Notes: generated by a model from the letters alone, not told the origin. Positions 1 through 6,348 are shown, counted from the first letter of the stretch. The stretch is DNA of 7,452 nt from Bacillota bacterium (GCA_023396795.1 JAEWUY010000048.1:1-7452); one strand, 5' to 3'. Numbers and translations are program-made.

Positions 1-270
1 AATTTATCGTCAAATATTGAAGAGAATTATCAAGTTAATGCCGTATTTCCTTACATCGGACAAAAAACATTAACTGAATTTCTTGCGAATTTAAAAGTTG
101 AAACCCGAAACGGATATCTTGTCGTTAGCAAAGATATGGAAACTAACGTCCCTGGTTTACTAGCGGCTGGAGACACGGTCGATAAAAAATTACGTCAGTT
201 AGTTACGGCCGCTGGCGATGGCTGTATTGCAGCGGCAACCGCGATTCGTTACATTAAAGCTAAGCGCTAG
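1..270 (+). CDS. trxB: Thioredoxin reductase, C-terminal 89 residues (partial, 5' end outside window)
   Basis: The frame is open from base 1 and ends at TAG 268-270. The visible 89 residues match the C-terminal FAD-binding part of bacterial thioredoxin reductase, the flavoenzyme that uses NADPH to reduce thioredoxin in the cytosol. Key signs are the FPYIGQKT stretch (residues 16-23 of the fragment), the sequence NVPGLLAAGDTVDKKLRQ (near residues 51-68, the GD being the FAD-contacting motif) and the TAAGDGCIAAATA segment that follows. The NADPH domain and the redox CxxC lie upstream and cannot be checked. trxB just upstream of rapZ is a common Firmicutes arrangement. A hairpin follows the stop, so trxB probably ends its own transcript. 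A related pyridine nucleotide-disulphide oxidoreductase is possible but less likely. Confidence 0.93.
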   Translation, partial: NLSSNIEENYQVNAVFPYIGQKTLTEFLANLKVETRNGYLVVSKDMETNVPGLLAAGDTVDKKLRQLVTAAGDGCIAAATAIRYIKAKR

Positions 271-296
271 TCTTATTCTATATATAAAAACAAGCA

Positions 297-334
297 AACG
301 ATGTCTAAAATGGCATCGTTATATTTATTTTTTT
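297..334 (+). terminator. Intrinsic terminator after trxB
   Basis: AACGATG (297-303) pairs perfectly with CATCGTT (314-320). The stem can extend inward by T-G and C-G, leaving a loop of about six bases. It is followed by a T-rich run (322-334) interrupted by A residues. It lies 26 bases after the trxB stop and just before the rapZ promoter region, where a terminator is expected. The stem is short, so termination may be incomplete. Confidence 0.7.
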
Positions 335-353
335 GATGTTTTTTTGGTGTACT

Positions 354-386
354 TTGACACTTTTTTAACATTTCGTGTGCTATTAT
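354..386 (+). promoter_or_regulatory. Candidate rapZ promoter, extended -10
   Basis: TGCTATTAT (378-386) is a good extended -10 element (TGn plus TATTAT at 381-386). A perfect TTGACA lies at 354-359, but the gap of 21 bases is too long for a classical pair, so the extended -10 probably carries most of the activity. The expected start near 393 would leave a very short leader ahead of the RBS AGAAGG (395-400) and the rapZ ATG at 408. Confidence 0.5.
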
Positions 387-407
387 GTATTAATAGAAGG
401 TAATTTT

Positions 408-1256
408 ATGATTGATTTAATTATTCTAACTGGCGTATCAGGCGCTGGCAAATCGACTGCAGTTCGGGCCTTCGAAGAGATGGATTATTACATCGTTGAG
501 AATGTCCCTCTTTTAGTTATTCCAAAATTATACAAAGCCTTCGAAGAAGACGCGCTTCGTTATCGTCGTACGGTCGTTGTTATGGCTATTGATGAGGCCC
601 TTCAAGCCGCAATAAAAGCTCGTGAAAACCCTGTATTTAAAGTAACCTTCTTAGCTTTGGATGCGACCGAAGCCGAATTGCTGACGCGCTTCCGTTTAAC
701 ACGCCATATTCATCCCGCTCAAGCCCATGGCTTATCGCTAGCAGCTTCTATCACTCGTGATCGCGACATCATGGATAAATTAAAAAGTGAAGTCGATATG
801 TATGTTGATACATCCGGGAAAACCGCCACCGAACTTCGTAAATTTATTTTTACAAACATTCAAGGTATGGAAAGTGGTAATTTAACCGTTAGTTTTGTTT
901 CTTTTGGATTTAAACACGGCATTCCATATGATGTCGAGATGATTTTTGATACTCGTATTGTTCCTAATCCATATTGGATTCCGGAACTTAAGGATTTAAC
1001 GGGTCAAGACGAGTCTGTCCAAAAGTTTGTTCTTAATGATAAAGAAGCAAAAGAGTTAATTGCGAATATTGAAAATTACCTTGATTACTATTTGGCAAAA
1101 GTCAAAGCCGAAGAGCGCAATTTCTTTGTGATAGGCATTGGCTGTAGTGGTGGCCAACATCGTTCAGTCGTCATCGCTGAATACTTAAGCAATAAATATA
1201 GCAGCAAATATCGGACGCTATGCCTGCATCGCGATATTGGGAAATATTTAAAGTGA
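408..1256 (+). CDS. rapZ: RapZ/YvcJ-family nucleotide-binding protein (RNase adapter family)
   Basis: This 282-residue protein has the family's usual length. It has a Walker A P-loop GVSGAGKST (residues 9-17), a DTRIVPNPYW motif (from D181) typical of RapZ, and the C-terminal signature GCSGGQHRS (245-253) followed by the HRD segment near the end. In E. coli RapZ binds the GlmZ/GlmY small RNAs and controls glucosamine-6-phosphate synthase. In Bacillus, YvcJ binds and hydrolyses nucleotides and affects competence and cell-wall-linked traits; the RNA targets are not conserved, so the exact role here is inferred only as a cytosolic nucleotide- or metabolite-sensing regulator. The start is ATG 408, seven bases after AGAAGG (395-400). 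A GTG in frame at 375 lies inside the likely promoter and was not used. The stop TGA overlaps the whiA GTG start (GTGA), which implies translational coupling. The yvcK gene often found directly downstream is absent. Confidence 0.95.
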   Translation: MIDLIILTGVSGAGKSTAVRAFEEMDYYIVENVPLLVIPKLYKAFEEDALRYRRTVVVMAIDEALQAAIKARENPVFKVTFLALDATEAELLTRFRLTRHIHPAQAHGLSLAASITRDRDIMDKLKSEVDMYVDTSGKTATELRKFIFTNIQGMESGNLTVSFVSFGFKHGIPYDVEMIFDTRIVPNPYWIPELKDLTGQDESVQKFVLNDKEAKELIANIENYLDYYLAKVKAEERNFFVIGIGCSGGQHRSVVIAEYLSNKYSSKYRTLCLHRDIGKYLK

Positions 1257-2218
1257 GACCAACCATTTCATTTACCCGAAAAGTTAAAGAAGAAATTGTT
1301 ACCAAACCCTTTAGTGAAGAACGACTGCGAGCCTTAGTCGCCGCGTTTATTAAAGTCAATGGTCGCATGGAAATTAAGAATCGCCATATCGCGATTCTTT
1401 TACAAACTGAAAACGCCAAAATTGCTAAATTTATTTATTTGATTATTCAAAAAATATACGGTATCAACATTCGTTTTTCCTATGGCAAAACGATGAAGTT
1501 TAAAAGGTGGACGACCTACAACATAATCATCGATCAAGAAGCCGAATACATCTTGAGCGATTTAGAAATATCATTTTTAGAAGGAAAAATCGCCAAAAAC
1601 ATCGTTTTTAACGATGACATGATAGGTGGATATTTAGCGGGTGCTTTCTTAGCTTCTGGTTCTGTCAATAGCCCTCGGAGTTCTAATTATCATTTTGAGA
1701 TTTCTCTTAATGATGAAAACTACGCAAAATGGTTTTTAAAGTTAATTGAAAAATATAAAAGCGGAAGTTTTAATCCCAAGATTATTACTCGGCGAGATCA
1801 AATTGTTATTTATCTTAAAAAATCTGATCAGATCGCTGATTTCTTAATTTTAATGGGGGCGACTGATTCGTCTTTAGACTTTGAAAATATTCGCATCGAT
1901 CGCGAGTTCGCTAACATCGGTAATCGCTTGCAAAATCTTGATACCGCCAACTATACAAAAACGATGAAGTCCTCAAGTCGGCAGATTTCAGAATTGCAAG
2001 TTATTGATCGGATTCTGGGTGTGCAAAATCTCGCTAATGAAAAGCAAAGAATTCTTGCTCCACTACGCTTGAGTAACGAAGATGCAACGATGGAAGAATT
2101 AGCTACTTTAATGAGTGAAAAACTAAATGTTAAGGTTACAAAATCAAACGTCAATCATCTCTTTCGGTCATTGAGTGTTTTAGCAAAAAGATATCGAGGC
2201 GAAGGTCGTGAAAACTAA
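1253..2218 (+). CDS. whiA: WhiA-family DNA-binding protein
   Basis: From GTG 1253 the product has 321 residues, matching the roughly 310-320 residues of Firmicutes WhiA. The N-terminal two thirds (about residues 20-215) form the degenerate LAGLIDADG homing-endonuclease-like fold, with the characteristic GAFLASGSVN (130-139). Next comes the conserved linker NIGNRLQNLDTANYTKTM (from N221) and a C-terminal helix-turn-helix domain with TKSNVNH. WhiA controls sporulation septation in Streptomyces; in Bacillus it binds the chromosome and influences division and segregation. It has no nuclease activity. The GTG start is preferred because family proteins begin just before the SFTRKVKEE segment and because it overlaps the rapZ stop by four bases. 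An in-frame ATG at 1220 would add 11 unrelated residues inside rapZ. The SD is weak (GGGA 1239-1242), which fits translation coupled to rapZ. Confidence 0.94.
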   Translation: MRPTISFTRKVKEEIVTKPFSEERLRALVAAFIKVNGRMEIKNRHIAILLQTENAKIAKFIYLIIQKIYGINIRFSYGKTMKFKRWTTYNIIIDQEAEYILSDLEISFLEGKIAKNIVFNDDMIGGYLAGAFLASGSVNSPRSSNYHFEISLNDENYAKWFLKLIEKYKSGSFNPKIITRRDQIVIYLKKSDQIADFLILMGATDSSLDFENIRIDREFANIGNRLQNLDTANYTKTMKSSSRQISELQVIDRILGVQNLANEKQRILAPLRLSNEDATMEELATLMSEKLNVKVTKSNVNHLFRSLSVLAKRYRGEGREN

Positions 2219-2435
2219 TTTGCAACTAGGTAAAAAAATCACGAAACTTCGTCTAGCCCGTGGCTGGAATCAAGAAGAGTTGGCCTTTCGTGCAAGTTTA
2301 AATCGTAACTATTTGTCTGATCTAGAAAATGGCCGACGCAATCCTTCACTTAAAGTCTTGGAAAAAATCGCCTTTGCTTTTGAAATTAGTTTAGAAGCCC
2401 TTTTTAAGGGAATTACGACTTTTCCGTTCGTATAA
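2208..2435 (+). CDS. Small XRE/Cro-type helix-turn-helix regulator, 75 aa
   Basis: This is a one-domain DNA-binding protein. Residues 8-66 form a classic five-helix XRE domain. The recognition part is NQEELAFRASLNRNYLSDLE (21-40), followed by NGRRNPSLKVLEKIA (41-55), a pattern typical of phage-repressor-like proteins and restriction-modification controller (C) proteins. There is no ligand-binding or enzymatic domain. GTG 2208 is chosen because GAGG (2196-2199) lies eight bases upstream and it overlaps the whiA end by 11 bases; a TTG at 2220 is the only nearby alternative. The target is unknown. Its position directly before the gap control region, which carries two inverted repeats, makes self-regulation or control of gap plausible, but this is inference. 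No restriction or methylase gene is nearby, so a C-protein role has no support beyond resemblance. Confidence 0.85.
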   Translation: MKTNLQLGKKITKLRLARGWNQEELAFRASLNRNYLSDLENGRRNPSLKVLEKIAFAFEISLEALFKGITTFPFV

Positions 2436-2449
2436 AACGTATGTTTTAT
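2432..2449. promoter_or_regulatory. 18-bp inverted repeat at the xre stop, possible operator
   Basis: ATAAAAC-GTAT-GTTTTAT is a perfect 7-bp inverted repeat around a 4-base centre, overlapping the xre stop codon. It lacks a GC-rich stem or T-tract, so it is unlikely to be a terminator. Its size and symmetry fit a dimeric HTH-protein operator. It also lies just upstream of a possible extended -10 element (TGTGATAAT, 2449-2457). No binding protein can be assigned from the sequence. Confidence 0.4.
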
Positions 2450-2464
2450 GTGATAATTGCTTCT

Positions 2465-2479
2465 CTAGTGGGAAACTAG
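2465..2479. repeat. Short inverted repeat CTAGT-N5-ACTAG upstream of the cre site
   Basis: CTAGT (2465-2469) and ACTAG (2475-2479) form a perfect 5-bp inverted repeat with a 5-base centre, GGGAA. Its right arm overlaps the first two bases of the cre-like site. It could be an operator half-site pair or a small RNA hairpin if transcription starts upstream. The repeat is short and could occur by chance. Confidence 0.3.
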
Positions 2480-2491
2480 TAAACGCTTACA
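2478..2491. promoter_or_regulatory. Catabolite-responsive element (cre) candidate for CcpA
   Basis: AGTAAACGCTTACA matches the cre consensus TGNAARCGNWWNCA at 13 of 14 positions (only the first base differs) and is equally good on the reverse strand. Its centre is about 55 bases upstream of the transcription start predicted from the -10 at 2527-2532. Cre sites upstream of the -35, as at Bacillus ackA and pta, mediate CcpA activation rather than repression. Activation of glycolytic genes by good carbon supply is therefore the likely effect, by analogy only. Confidence 0.7.
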
Positions 2492-2503
2492 ATACTATTT
2501 TAC

Positions 2504-2555
2504 TTAAATAAAATCGCTATTTCTTATATAATAAACGCGGTAGAAAAAAAGGAGG
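2504..2555 (+). promoter_or_regulatory. gapA promoter and strong ribosome binding site
   Basis: A perfect -10 TATAAT (2527-2532) lies 17 bases after a weak -35, TTAAAT (2504-2509). A weak -35 with an upstream activator site is a common pairing. The start expected near 2539 gives a leader of about 25 bases containing AAAGGAGG (2548-2555), eight bases before the ATG at 2564. This near-perfect SD predicts high translation. Confidence 0.7.
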
Positions 2556-2563
2556 ACATATAT

Positions 2564-3601
2564 ATGTCAATCAAAATCGCTATAAATGGATTCGGAAGAA
2601 TCGGCCGTCTCACCTTCAGAAGAGCTTATGAGACTGGTGACTTCGAAGTCGTTGCCATCAATGACTTGGCGGATGCGGCTTCACTAGCCTATTTACTAAA
2701 GTACGACACCGCTCACAAACGTTTCGGTGTTAATGACATCTCCGTTGATGTCGAGAAAAATGCCATTATTTATAAAGGCAAAGCTATTCCTGTTATCGGA
2801 CAACCTGATCCTAAATTAATCAAGTGGTCTGACTATGGTGCCGAGCTCGTCTTAGAATGTACGGGACGTTTCAAAGGAAAAGCCGATGCCTCTGTTCATA
2901 TTCTTGAAGGTGGTGCCAAAGGTGTTGTTATCTCTGCTCCCGCCGATAAAGAAACCCCAACCTTTGTTTACGGCGTTAACGACAATAAGTTAACCAAAGA
3001 AATGAATGTTATCTCTGGCGCCTCTTGTACGACTAACTGCTTAGCGCCAGTTTGTAAAGTCCTTGTCGATAAATTCGGCATCAAGGGTGGTTATATGACG
3101 ACCATCCACGCCTATACTAATGACCAAACTACTCTTGACCTAGTTAAAAAGGGCAATAGTCGTCGGGGTCGGGCTGCAGCTGCTAACATCGTTCCAACAA
3201 CGACCGGTGCCGCTAAGGCCATCAACCTTGTTATTCCGGAATTAAAAGGCCGTCTTCAAGGCGGGGCCCTTCGTGTCCCGGTTATCGATGGTTCATTAAT
3301 TGACCTCTCCTTGTCGCTTGGTAAGGATGTCACCGTTGAGGAAATTAATGCTGCGATGAAAGAAGCCGCTAATACGTATCTCAAGGATGTTCTTGAATAT
3401 ACCGAAGATGAAATCGTTAGCAGTGATATCATTGGTGCAACGGCTGGAGCGATCTTCGATGCCACACAAACTGCGGTCTTCACTAATCCAGAAGGTCAAC
3501 AATTTGTCAAAGTCGTCGCTTGGTATGATAACGAATACAGCTATACTTGCCAATACGTACGTATTGCTAAAGAGTTGGCTAAAGTTTTAGGTTTAAAATA
3601 A
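2564..3601 (+). CDS. gapA: Glyceraldehyde-3-phosphate dehydrogenase, type I
   Basis: This 345-residue cytosolic tetramer-forming enzyme oxidises and phosphorylates glyceraldehyde-3-phosphate to 1,3-bisphosphoglycerate. The Rossmann motif INGFGRIGR is at residues 7-15. D34, in AINDLAD, is the acidic residue that favours NAD over NADP. The catalytic site SGASCTTNC contains C155, with the partner H182 in TIHAYTND. The C-terminal WYDNEYSY motif is intact. The S-loop reads LDLVKKGNSRRGRAAA, with V194 where many NAD-specific enzymes have proline and about one extra residue; this could alter cofactor preference. The length is about ten residues above the common 335. Codons rich in C-ending forms and a near-perfect SD suggest very high expression. 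It heads the glycolytic cluster, but a terminator-like hairpin separates it from pgk. No cggR repressor gene precedes it. Confidence 0.98.
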   Translation: MSIKIAINGFGRIGRLTFRRAYETGDFEVVAINDLADAASLAYLLKYDTAHKRFGVNDISVDVEKNAIIYKGKAIPVIGQPDPKLIKWSDYGAELVLECTGRFKGKADASVHILEGGAKGVVISAPADKETPTFVYGVNDNKLTKEMNVISGASCTTNCLAPVCKVLVDKFGIKGGYMTTIHAYTNDQTTLDLVKKGNSRRGRAAAANIVPTTTGAAKAINLVIPELKGRLQGGALRVPVIDGSLIDLSLSLGKDVTVEEINAAMKEAANTYLKDVLEYTEDEIVSSDIIGATAGAIFDATQTAVFTNPEGQQFVKVVAWYDNEYSYTCQYVRIAKELAKVLGLK

Positions 3602-3608
3602 ATTAAAC

Positions 3609-3644
3609 AAGGGTGTCTTTATCAAAGGCACCTTTTTGTTTTTT
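3609..3644 (+). terminator. Hairpin with T-tract between gapA and pgk (terminator or attenuator)
   Basis: GGTGTCTTT (3612-3620) pairs with AAAGGCACC (3624-3632) through nine pairs, one of them G-U, and can extend by A-T pairs outside. It is followed by a T-tract interrupted once by G (3633-3644). It starts ten bases after the gapA stop. The pgk SD begins immediately after the T-tract and there is no room for a new promoter, so pgk and tpiA probably depend on read-through (or an internal promoter I did not find). Confidence 0.8.
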
Positions 3645-3661
3645 AAAGGAGGCATAATAAT

Positions 3662-4876
3662 ATGCTTACAGTTGATCATTTAGGGGATATTAAAGGCAAA
3701 CGGATTTTAGTTCGTGTCGATTTTAACGTCCCATTAAAGGATGGCCAAATTCGCGATGATAATCGCATTGTCCAAGCGGCTCCGACAATTAAGGCGCTTG
3801 TTGCTCATGGTGCGAAAGTCATTCTTCTTTCCCACCTTGGAAAAATCAAACATAAAGAGGCTCCAGAAGTAGTTGAAGCGCAAAAGAAAAAGAACAATCT
3901 CGCTCCTGTCGCCACTCGTCTATCAGAAATTATTAAGGCCCCAGTTGCTTTTTGTCCGGAAACAACGGGTGATTTAGCTAATTTCTTTATTCGAACAATT
4001 GAATCAGGAGAAGTCGTTTTACTGCAAAATACCCGCTATGAAAAAGGCGAAGAAAAAAACGATCCTGAACTCGCGAAGAAATGGGCGGAAAATATTGATA
4101 TTTATGTCATGGATGCTTTTGGCAGTGCCCACCGGGCCCACGCTTCAACATATGGTGTCCCAGAAATTCTTAAAGCCGAAGGAAAGCCTGTCGCTATTGG
4201 CTACTTAGTGGAAAAGGAAATTCGCAATCTATCCCGTTGCGTTGATGTTAAAGATAGTGATCGTCCATACATCGCTATTCTTGGGGGATTTAAAGTATCC
4301 GATAAGATTAAAGTAATTGATTCACTTCTTAAGAAGTGTGACAAGATTTTGATTGGTGGTGCTATGGCCTACACCTTTGCTAAGGCGATTGGCCGTTCAA
4401 TTGGTAAATCTCCATGCGAAGATGACCAACTTGCCTACGCAAAAAAATGTTATGAAGAAGCTAACGGCCGTATCTTACTGCCTCTTGATTCTGTAGCAAC
4501 CGATGCTTTTGAAGGTTGGACCCAGAAAATCGTCACCGAAGACGCTAATATTCCTGAAGGTATGGAAGGAATGGACATTGGTCCAAAAACCGCCGCACTA
4601 TTTCAAGCGGAAATATCTAAGGCAAAAATGGTTTTCTGGAATGGTCCAATGGGCGTTTTTGAACAAAAAGATTTTGCCGCTGGTACAATTGCAATTTGCG
4701 AAGCGGTCGATAAACTTCGTAATGCTTTCACTGTCTGCGGAGGTGGCGATTCGGCCGCAGCCGTCAGTGAATTTGGCTTTAGCGATGCTTTCTCACACGT
4801 TTCCACCGGTGGTGGTGCCTCGCTTGAAATGATTGAAAATGACGGACATCTTCCGGGCATTGACGTCTTAAAGTAG
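3662..4876 (+). CDS. pgk: Phosphoglycerate kinase
   Basis: This 404-residue cytosolic enzyme transfers the acyl phosphate of 1,3-bisphosphoglycerate to ADP, the first ATP-forming step after GapA. The substrate loop LVRVDFNVPL (residues 16-25; R18, D20, N22) is present. So are the second substrate segment VMDAFGSAHRAHAS, the nucleotide-domain motifs GPMGVFE (328-334) and GGGDSAAAV (360-368), and STGGGASLE near the end. The length is slightly above the usual 390-400. The SD AAAGGAGG (3645-3652) lies nine bases before the ATG and directly after the T-tract of the upstream hairpin. tpiA starts eight bases after the stop, so the two are almost certainly co-transcribed and probably coupled. Confidence 0.98.
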   Translation: MLTVDHLGDIKGKRILVRVDFNVPLKDGQIRDDNRIVQAAPTIKALVAHGAKVILLSHLGKIKHKEAPEVVEAQKKKNNLAPVATRLSEIIKAPVAFCPETTGDLANFFIRTIESGEVVLLQNTRYEKGEEKNDPELAKKWAENIDIYVMDAFGSAHRAHASTYGVPEILKAEGKPVAIGYLVEKEIRNLSRCVDVKDSDRPYIAILGGFKVSDKIKVIDSLLKKCDKILIGGAMAYTFAKAIGRSIGKSPCEDDQLAYAKKCYEEANGRILLPLDSVATDAFEGWTQKIVTEDANIPEGMEGMDIGPKTAALFQAEISKAKMVFWNGPMGVFEQKDFAAGTIAICEAVDKLRNAFTVCGGGDSAAAVSEFGFSDAFSHVSTGGGASLEMIENDGHLPGIDVLK

Positions 4877-4884
4877 GTCAAACG

Positions 4885-5637
4885 ATGAGAAAGAAATTAT
4901 TACTCGGCAACTGGAAAATGAATAAAACGCGTGAAGAAACCAAAGTTTTTGCTTTGGGTTCTTTAGCTTTATCCGCTCTTGCTGATTTACATGGTATTGA
5001 TATTGGCGTCGCTCCGACGTATTTATCATTACCTGTTGTTAAAAAATACAATCCCGGTTTAATTGTTGCTGCTCAAAATGTTCATTATCAACCAGCAGGG
5101 GCTTATACCGGTGAAATTTCTATTTCGATGCTTAAGGAAATTAACATTACTTGGGCGATTATCGGTCACTCTGAAAGACGTAGTTACGATAATGAAACAT
5201 CGGAAAAATGTAATCTTAAAATCAAGGCTTTGCTCAAAAACGATATAGTGCCCGTTTATTGTGTTGGCGAAACTCTGGCTCAATTTGAGCAAAAAGCTAC
5301 AAAAGATGTAATTAAGCAGCAAATCGTCGATGGATTTAAAGATATTTCTAGCGAACAAGCTCAAAAAGTTGTTGTCGCCTATGAACCGGTATGGTCGATC
5401 GGCACTGGTAAAAACGCTTCAGCGGAAATCGCTCAAGACGTTTGTTCATTTATTCGTAATTTACTCCGTGAACAATACAAAGAAGGTGCCGAAGAAATTC
5501 GCATTCTTTACGGTGGCTCGGTTAAACCCGAAAATGTCAGAACATATTTATCAACGCCTGATATCGATGGCGCTCTTGTTGGTGGAGCTTCGCTAAGCAT
5601 CGAATCATTTAAAGATTTAATTAATAACATGATTTAG
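4885..5637 (+). CDS. tpiA: Triosephosphate isomerase
   Basis: This 250-residue TIM-barrel enzyme interconverts dihydroxyacetone phosphate and glyceraldehyde-3-phosphate, supplying substrate to GapA. All catalytic landmarks are present: GNWKMNK (8-14, K11), IGHSERR with H95, AYEPVWSIGTGK with E167 and the flexible loop 6 behind it, and the phosphate-binding YGGSVKPEN. The length is normal for the family. The start ATG 4885 follows a weak SD, AGTAGG (4872-4877), that overlaps the pgk stop codon, so efficient translation probably relies on ribosomes terminating at pgk. The gene ends in TAG, which is itself part of the SD of the next gene. The usual next members of such clusters, pgm and eno, are not present here. 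Confidence 0.98.
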   Translation: MRKKLLLGNWKMNKTREETKVFALGSLALSALADLHGIDIGVAPTYLSLPVVKKYNPGLIVAAQNVHYQPAGAYTGEISISMLKEINITWAIIGHSERRSYDNETSEKCNLKIKALLKNDIVPVYCVGETLAQFEQKATKDVIKQQIVDGFKDISSEQAQKVVVAYEPVWSIGTGKNASAEIAQDVCSFIRNLLREQYKEGAEEIRILYGGSVKPENVRTYLSTPDIDGALVGGASLSIESFKDLINNMI

Positions 5638-5646
5638 GAGGCCATT

Positions 5647-6348
5647 ATGCTGAACAATTACGGTACATATGAAGAAGTAAGGGCCACCGGGGGAAGCAAG
5701 TTCCTTGGTGTAGTATTTGGCTATGCTGCTCTTGGCTTTTTAGTGACGGCCGCCGTTGCTCTTTTAACGGGCTATTTATTTACGAGCGTTATTCCGATTG
5801 ATGTTTCAAGTGACATCTATCTAGGATTAATCATTGGTGCGGCTATCGTTCAAATCGTTTTAATGTTTTGGATCACCTTTGGCGTCATGCGCCGTGGCGG
5901 AAATTTAATTGTGCCTTTCGCTCTTTACACGATTGCGATGGGCATTTTGCTATCAGCAATCACCTTAACGATGGATTGGTACTTAATTGGCATGACTTTT
6001 GGCCTAACGTGTCTGATCTTTGGCATCATGGCTTCAGTCGGCTATTTTTCGAAAGTCAATCTTTCCGGTTTATTAATCGTTGGCATGGGGTTACTAATTG
6101 GATCTATCTTTTTATCTTTGATAAACTTTTTTATTGGTAGTAGCTCGGTCGAATGGATTGTTACTTTTGCTTCATTTGGAGCAATTATGCTGATTACAGC
6201 CTTTGATATTTGGCGGGTCAAGCAAATTATTAACGCTGGAGCGATGAGTCAAAACATTGCTCTTTATTGCGCTTTTAGCATTTATGTCGACTTCATCTAT
6301 ATGTTTATGCGAATTGCTATCATTTTATCGCGCGTAATGAGACGTTAA
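5647..6348 (+). CDS. BI-1/YetJ-family (UPF0005) integral membrane protein
   Basis: This 233-residue protein has about seven hydrophobic segments, near residues 18-43, 57-81, 84-106, 110-132, 136-163, 168-190 and 202-228. The C-terminal hallmark of Bax-inhibitor-1 relatives is visible: AFDIWRVKQ (D187) and, 28 residues later, ALYCAFSIYVDFIYMFMR (D215). In Bacillus YetJ a similar pair of aspartates gates pH-sensitive calcium leak; calcium transport here is inferred from family only. The N-terminus has no signal peptide, as in the family. The SD AGGAGG (5636-5641) is built into the tpiA stop and sits five bases from the ATG, so it is translated with the glycolytic operon. A functional tie to glycolysis is not established. 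There is no clear terminator in the 77-base gap to the next gene. Confidence 0.9.
   Translation: MLNNYGTYEEVRATGGSKFLGVVFGYAALGFLVTAAVALLTGYLFTSVIPIDVSSDIYLGLIIGAAIVQIVLMFWITFGVMRRGGNLIVPFALYTIAMGILLSAITLTMDWYLIGMTFGLTCLIFGIMASVGYFSKVNLSGLLIVGMGLLIGSIFLSLINFFIGSSSVEWIVTFASFGAIMLITAFDIWRVKQIINAGAMSQNIALYCAFSIYVDFIYMFMRIAIILSRVMRR

Noticed and set aside
218..403. 61-residue reading frame on + spanning the trxB end and the rapZ leader
   Set aside because: It runs across the trxB terminator and rapZ promoter, has no SD and resembles no family; it is a frame shadow.
375..407. Upstream GTG start for rapZ
   Set aside because: It lies in the likely promoter, lacks an SD, and adds residues not found in RapZ proteins; ATG 408 has a good SD.
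1220..1252. Upstream ATG start for whiA
   Set aside because: It would overlap rapZ by 37 bases and add a non-family N-terminus, while GTG 1253 gives the normal length.
1171..1419. Antisense frames inside rapZ/whiA, gapA, pgk and tpiA
   Set aside because: They lie opposite well-supported genes, lack SD sequences and have no recognisable domains.
2208..2435. Restriction-modification controller protein
   Set aside because: The XRE sequence resembles C proteins, but no methylase or endonuclease gene is present in the window.
2432..2449. Terminator after xre
   Set aside because: The inverted repeat is A/T-rich with no T-tract, so it is better viewed as a possible operator.
2497..2514. ATTTTA-N6-TAAAAT inverted repeat over the gap -35
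   Set aside because: It consists only of A and T in an A/T-rich promoter and is likely to occur by chance.
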